Below, piece after piece: positions 59,290 to 64,000 of a stretch of DNA of 64,000 nt (the first letter of the stretch is position 1; every line of letters starts with the position of its first letter). The stretch lies in assembly GCF_949628265.1 (NCBI RefSeq), contig NC_088789.1:35705883-35769882 (forward strand). Reading direction: 5' to 3'. Position numbers and translations under genes: made by a program. Below the pieces are notes generated by a model that was given only the letters and a program-made list of their open reading frames with translations, ran no database searches and had not been told where the DNA came from. The stretch comes from Cloeon dipterum. Lineage: Eukaryota; Arthropoda; Insecta; Ephemeroptera; Baetidae.

Positions 59290-60410
59290 AGCTTGATGTT
59301 GCTTTTCTCCGTTTTCTGTGAAGTGAATTGTAATTATGACACAAATTGCAAAAATGCAGTTAAATGGTTCATTCAGATTTAATTTGTAACAGTATTTTTA
59401 TTGTGACAACATTTTGAATAGGCCTGGAAAGTCCTCTTTTCTATTCCTAGTGACGCGTGTGATACTTAAAATTCGTCTCTGTTCAAAACAATGAAGCCCT
59501 GACTTGTTGGGCATTCAATTTCAATATTAGATCCCTAAACTGCTCAAATGTGTCCCAATGCTGCGATTCCTTCGCCGCTCCTGAAAACACCGCGCGTAAC
59601 ATTTTGCGAGCTAACGGGCTGGTTGAATTATTCGGTTAAAAGATACTATTTTCTGGCGTGCATCATCCGTGTAGGAAACGTCTGATTCTAATCTTATTTT
59701 GCAACATTAATTAGGAATTAAAATATGGTTTCTGTGTTATAGTTAAAAAATTAATAAGAAAGTCTTACTTAGAGAAATAGCTGACGGCAAAACAGGCAAT
59801 TTTTAATTTTAAAAATTCTAAAAAAATGCGATGCTTGGATCGTGCACCGCAGATGCCACGCGAATTCACTCTCCTCCCTAAAAAAAATGAACAGCCGCAA
59901 AATGTTTATATTTATATTAAATTAATTGCTAGACAATCGAGACGTGGGAATTTAATGTTGCTCGTGATTTGACGCCTCTAGCAAATTGTAATTTGCATAA
60001 TTCGTGTCAGGTAGAAAGCGAGAAAATATATTCAACTGCCTAAAATAGCCCTTTTTGCATTAGTTTCTCCAAAAAGCCAGCAAAAAAAGAATTCTCCCGT
60101 CAGGACTGGCGGCTGATATATAATTTTGTACGTCTGGATTTTTGTTTTTTAATTTTAAGTCTGATTTCTTTGGGCGCATTTGTTCTCTGTAGAGAAAAAA
60201 GGAGGCAAGACCGTGCATACATAAAATTAAAAGCGTGTTTTAGGAGCTAAAACTGCGATAAACACTCGGATGTCTGCGGCTAGAGGAGACTTTAATTTCA
60301 CCAGGCTGACAATATATTTTTTCATCTGGAAATCACCAATATTATTTTACTAGTTTTGGCCTTTAAAAAGGTGCTATTCAATAAAAAGAAAAAAAATCAA
60401 GCAAAAATGA
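59290..60410. repeat. Upstream flank of the 5' relic, R6 and other decayed modules
   Basis: 59415-59520 matches gene A's proximal upstream block. An R6 unit lies at about 59525-59630, the GACGGCAAAACAGGCAATT string at about 59778, a short R1 core at 59845-59905 and a decayed flank block at 59940-60030. No gene is seen. Confidence 0.45.
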
Positions 60411-61654
60411 TTTTTGCTACATAGTTATTTTCAAATGACTAAAAATTGTTGAAAAAGTTGTGCACTGATGTCGCTTTTTTCCTGTTGTCAGCGTTAGTGA
60501 AATAGTATATGCGTCGCGATATTGTTCTGAACTTTTGAATTTTTGATAAAACGTGCAAACAAATTGCTCTCTAGTAATTAAATGATTCTTACATATTTCT
60601 AAAATCTTTCTCCACATGAACACACTAATAAAATGCTAACTCCATGTGCCTCACGATCACTGGATCGCCAGCGCCAGCTTAAAAAATTCTGAAAAATACA
60701 AGAAATGCAAACTGTTTTTAATAATTTTGCTGGCTCGAAAGATGCATTAAAATGCTCTCAAATCGCTCTGAGTTTTGGCACTAATTTGGTTGGTGACGCC
60801 AGAGTGAGACAAACGGCATCAAATTTTAAACAGAAAAACTCTCAAATTAATTTAAAAAAAACTCTGTGAAATCCTGTCGTTCTAAAAAAACGCCGTTAAC
60901 TAAGGCTTGATCGCGATGCCAAAATTTTATTGAATTTGAGAAATCGCGAAAATGCTCTGTCCTCGCACTAAAAATCGGTTAGCTGACAGTAATTACAAAA
61001 GATCTTGGCGGGGAATAGTACCGAAATATCGATGGATGGTCGAGGACGTTAAAATAGAATTGAACGAAAGTTTGATTTGCAAACGAGCAGGAGCAATAAA
61101 ATTTTACTGCAGCCACTGCCACCGAACAACAAAAGTGGATAAAAAAGAGTTTTCAGTGTTTTCACTGTAACAGTGTTGGGATTGGAATTTTTGGGGGGGC
61201 GTGTTTAAATATTGATCACTATTTTATCTGGTTATGCACAGCAACCCTCCTGTCGTACATACTATTTAAAGCCGCATTAATCAAGTGAGCAATTAATTAC
61301 AATAATTGCTGTACCAACAAACGCAATTTATTTTTATTTACATAAATAAAATTTGACTTTGATCGTGATACACTTAGGAATTCAATGTTGCTCGTGTTTC
61401 GACACCTCTAACTAGCACCTCAAGAACTTGAAGGAATTCGTTGGCAAGTCGCAGAGGAAAAAACAACCTGGACTAAAGCAATGAACGCTGGGTTGACCGC
61501 TCTTGTGCATTTTATTAATTAAATTTCTCAGGTAATTTAACATAATCATTCGAATCATTGCTATCTTTAAATAGAACGGAAAATCCACGTGAGCTCAATG
61601 GTATGGAATAAAACTCGAGTTTTATTTTCAAATCTAAATTGCCACCTTTTCTCT
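60411..61654. other. Spacer with decayed R1 half
   Basis: About 60680-60830 resembles the first half of R1. A 72-aa plus-strand frame (60952-61170) ends with a Cys/His-containing stretch (KFYCSHCHRTTKVDKK) that loosely resembles a zinc ribbon, but no neighbour, splice site or second copy supports it. Otherwise nothing is recognised. Confidence 0.35.
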
Positions 61655-61660
61655 TTTATT
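61655..61660 (-). terminator. Candidate poly(A) signal of gene D
   Basis: AATAAA on the minus strand about 230 nt after gene D's stop codon. The context differs from A-C, in line with gene D's replaced 3' end. Confidence 0.35.
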
Positions 61661-61739
61661 CAATTCATATTGACATACATTTCAAAATTATAAGACTTAT
61701 TTGTTATCATGAAAAAGAACCGAAACGGCTCCGTAAAAA

Positions 61740-61875
61740 AAGACAACGGTTCCATTTCAGGAAACGAACTCTTTGTGTTTATATGTATATCGTTTCCACC
61801 GTGGAACCAAACGCCTCCTTCGTGGAACTGGGTGGTTCCACGATGGAAGCGAAGGGTTCCTTAAAACCAACTGTT
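61740..61875. repeat. Cluster of GGTTCC/GGAACC palindromic strings after gene D
   Basis: Within about 135 bp there are several GGTTCCA and TGGAACC strings in both orientations (for example CCACCGTGGAACC, CGTGGAACTGGG and GGTTCCACG), able to form small hairpins. It sits directly in gene D's 3' untranslated region and is not seen behind the other copies. Confidence 0.45.
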
Positions 61876-61891
61876 TCGCTTCCGATTAAAA

Positions 61892-64000
61892 TCAGAGGCG
61901 AAATATTCGGTCCCACAGAGAGCGAATTTTTCTGCCGTTAGTATTTTCACGAGGATATTTAAGGTAATAGTGATCTCCGGCCACTTCCTCGGCCGTACGG
62001 CCTTTGCTGTCCTTGGCTTTCAAGTCAACCCCAGCTTCGTCCACAAGGAAACGATAAGTTTCCATCTTGTCTTTATATACGCGAAAGCGTTCGAAGTTAT
62101 TGCTCGCCAAAATGTGCAGTGCAGTTTCTCCATTATTTGTCGTTTCTTTCACCAGTCGAGGATTAGTTTTGTACAGGAGTTTGACCACTTTCGAATTGTC
62201 GCGGTCATTGAAGAAATTGGTGTAGCTGCAGGCGAAGTGCATAGCGTTCCATCCGTCGGCGTCTTTGGCAGCCACGTCGACGCCTTTCGCGATGAACTCG
62301 CGGACGAGCTGCAAATGTCCGTGCTGGGCGGCGCAGTGAAGAGCGGTTTTGCCTCGCTCGTCCGATCTCGTCAGGTCGCCTTGCAGCAGCAGGAAGTGGT
62401 CGTAGATGAAGTGATCGTCTTCGGTCAAATCTTGTCGCTCTCCGTTCGGAATCAAAGAACTCAGGTCGTCGTCAACTTCTCTCGCCAGCCAGATCACGAA
62501 TTCTCCGAATCTACGGTCCACAGCCAGCTGCAAAGGACTCTTTTTCTCCTTTCCTGTCGGGATGTGTTTCAAGGCTGGACTCTTTGAGAGCAGGTACTCA
62601 GCTATTTCCTTTTTATTGTAAATGATGGCACAGTGGAAAGCGTTGAAATCGCCATTGTACTCCTTCACTGTCTGAAAAATATTTGCCTCAAGCGTCACCT
62701 TATCTCGGGCCAATCTGCTAATTTCTTCCTCCACGAAAAGCTTGACAATATCCAGGTGGCCATATTCCACAGCTACGTTCAAAGGGTCACAAATTTCATT
62801 ATCAAAAATGGCTTGTTTGGCGCCGTGTTTTAGGAGAATTTTAACGCATTTGAGTTCCCCCCATGCGCAAGCACAGTAAAGGGTGTATCCATACATAAAA
62901 GGTTCTAAAGTATCTTTGCCAAATCCGTTTTCCAGCAACAATTCGAGAATCTCATCGTTATCATTATGAACCGCTGTGCAACCGGCGCCGGCGATGGAAC
63001 TTGATTTTCTGAGCAGCTCGACGAAGTTGGGGAAAGTCTCTTTTAGCTGGTTGAACACGGAGATTGCGTTGTAACGGGCGATTTCTATGAGGACCGCATC
63101 CATGTTTTTTTCCAAGGTTCGTGAATCGATGGCGTTCATTTCCAACAGCTCGGTGAAGATTTCTTCGCTTCTTATCGAATAGACCAGCAATTCAATAGCG
63201 TAATTCACGCAAATGGAAGAACGGTGTTTTATACAACTAGGTATTCTAGCATGATCCTGGAAAAAGGAATAATTTTCCATTTGCTCGTCACAAAAAGTAA
63301 TGTGTGGCTTCAACACTTTAAAAATATGCTTGAGGTTTTCCTCGCAAACTTTTCGCAAAAACGGACCCGATTTAGTTGAAATTGCCTGGGACACGATTAA
63401 TTGCGTGTGAAACTCGATCTCTTCTTCGTTTTCCAAAGTCGAGTAGAAAAGATCGACAAACTTTCTGACCTCTTCCATATCCCATTTGCCAATAAATTCA
63501 AAATCAAAATTGCCTGACTCTTCCACGTTTTTCAAAAACTGTTGGGCAGCAAGGAATTCAGCAAATGTCCGGTGGAGGAAAGTGACCCTTTCTTGCTCCA
63601 CGGTTGCGACTCCATAGTCGTTCATCTTCGCCAAATCTTCTCTCGTCACTCCATCCCCGACAAGCGGCTCGTTATTCATATAGCGAAACGCGATCAACAG
63701 AAGAGGGATCAGTTCTTTGTCAATACTATCGTCTTCCACTTGTTTGCAGCCATATTTCCTCTCCAAACCCTTTTGTACCTTCTTCCTCACCACTTTGTCG
63801 TAAATTTGGAATAAATTTCCTTCGCTGCTGCTCTGAGCAACTAACGACAGGTGCAGCGGGTTAACCAGGATATTGTCCCCGTAATATGGATATATAGAGC
63901 TTCTTGAAAGGCCTATTTGCTTGACGGCATGAAGTACTCTTTTGATTTCTTCCTCGTTCATATCGGTCACAGACTGCAGAAACTCGATTTGCTTTGCTTC
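61892..64000 (-). CDS. Gene D (partial): NACHT / ankyrin part of a fourth receptor paralogue
   Basis: The minus-strand frame is open to the window edge. The first in-window codons read EAKQIEFLQS, which corresponds to the region about 30 residues after Walker B's downstream sensor in A-C, so the Walker motifs and all caspase exons lie beyond 64000. What is visible matches A and B closely: NPLHLSLVAQ, the A/B-type KELIPLLLIAFRY block, and the ankyrin units (GKTALHCAAQHGHLQLVREF, GWNAMHFAC, GETALHILAS). Like A it lacks the acidic insertion of B and C. The C-terminus after GRTAEEVAGD is unrelated to the other copies (it ends GRKIRSLWDRIFRL). No frameshift or stop is seen. Confidence 0.8.
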   Translation of the reverse strand, partial: EAKQIEFLQSVTDMNEEEIKRVLHAVKQIGLSRSSIYPYYGDNILVNPLHLSLVAQSSSEGNLFQIYDKVVRKKVQKGLERKYGCKQVEDDSIDKELIPLLLIAFRYMNNEPLVGDGVTREDLAKMNDYGVATVEQERVTFLHRTFAEFLAAQQFLKNVEESGNFDFEFIGKWDMEEVRKFVDLFYSTLENEEEIEFHTQLIVSQAISTKSGPFLRKVCEENLKHIFKVLKPHITFCDEQMENYSFFQDHARIPSCIKHRSSICVNYAIELLVYSIRSEEIFTELLEMNAIDSRTLEKNMDAVLIEIARYNAISVFNQLKETFPNFVELLRKSSSIAGAGCTAVHNDNDEILELLLENGFGKDTLEPFMYGYTLYCACAWGELKCVKILLKHGAKQAIFDNEICDPLNVAVEYGHLDIVKLFVEEEISRLARDKVTLEANIFQTVKEYNGDFNAFHCAIIYNKKEIAEYLLSKSPALKHIPTGKEKKSPLQLAVDRRFGEFVIWLAREVDDDLSSLIPNGERQDLTEDDHFIYDHFLLLQGDLTRSDERGKTALHCAAQHGHLQLVREFIAKGVDVAAKDADGWNAMHFACSYTNFFNDRDNSKVVKLLYKTNPRLVKETTNNGETALHILASNNFERFRVYKDKMETYRFLVDEAGVDLKAKDSKGRTAEEVAGDHYYLKYPRENTNGRKIRSLWDRIFRL

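Noticed and set aside
60952-61170. 72-aa plus-strand frame with CSHCH, possible zinc ribbon
   Set aside because: Too short, single copy, no splice or promoter support, and only part of a zinc-binding pattern.

Overview
The window is animal nuclear DNA, most likely from an arthropod or another invertebrate. It is AT-rich and has very short GT-AG introns (about 50-77 bp), AATAAA poly(A) signals, a decayed LINE reverse-transcriptase fragment, foldback and terminal-inverted-repeat DNA transposons, and metazoan-type caspase and NACHT/ankyrin domains. I cannot name the species.

The main content is a head-to-tail cluster of minus-strand paralogues. Each complete copy has ten coding exons whose splice phases agree throughout. 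Copy A (2723-7393, 1382 aa), copy B (30397-35115, 1399 aa) and copy C (47718-52479, 1411 aa) are complete. Copy D (61892 to beyond 64000) is cut by the window edge. Two dead relics lie between C and D: a NACHT fragment near 55.7-55.9 kb and exons 1-3 near 59.0-59.3 kb. Each complete gene encodes one polypeptide with this order: a caspase-like domain keeping the His (SHG) and Cys (PCRG) catalytic positions, a second caspase-like domain with both catalytic positions replaced, a NACHT NTPase, and C-terminal ankyrin repeats. This puts a sensor (ankyrin), a nucleotide-driven oligomerisation switch (NACHT) and a protease effector in one chain. It would be an all-in-one inflammasome or apoptosome-like receptor, with no CARD or death-fold adaptor visible.

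Layout. 1-2.7 kb is the 3' flank of A. 2.7-7.4 kb is gene A. 7.4-26 kb is an intergenic mosaic: a near-perfect foldback element with an 8-bp target duplication at 8.1-8.9 kb, a 2.3-kb TIR element at 9.4-11.7 kb, a LINE relic at 13.2-14.0 kb, and several recurring decayed modules. About 26.2-40.6 kb (containing B) and 42.8-58.15 kb (containing C) are two copies of one large segmental duplication that also includes the upstream regions. 58.2-61.9 kb holds the 5' relic and decayed modules. 61.9-64 kb is gene D.

The same families of decayed intergenic sequence (called R1-R6 below) recur in similar order around every copy. The simplest reading is that the whole window grew by repeated duplication of one ancestral gene-plus-flank unit followed by decay and transposon insertion. 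Outside the four genes I see no other convincing intact protein-coding gene and no tRNA, rRNA or CRISPR.
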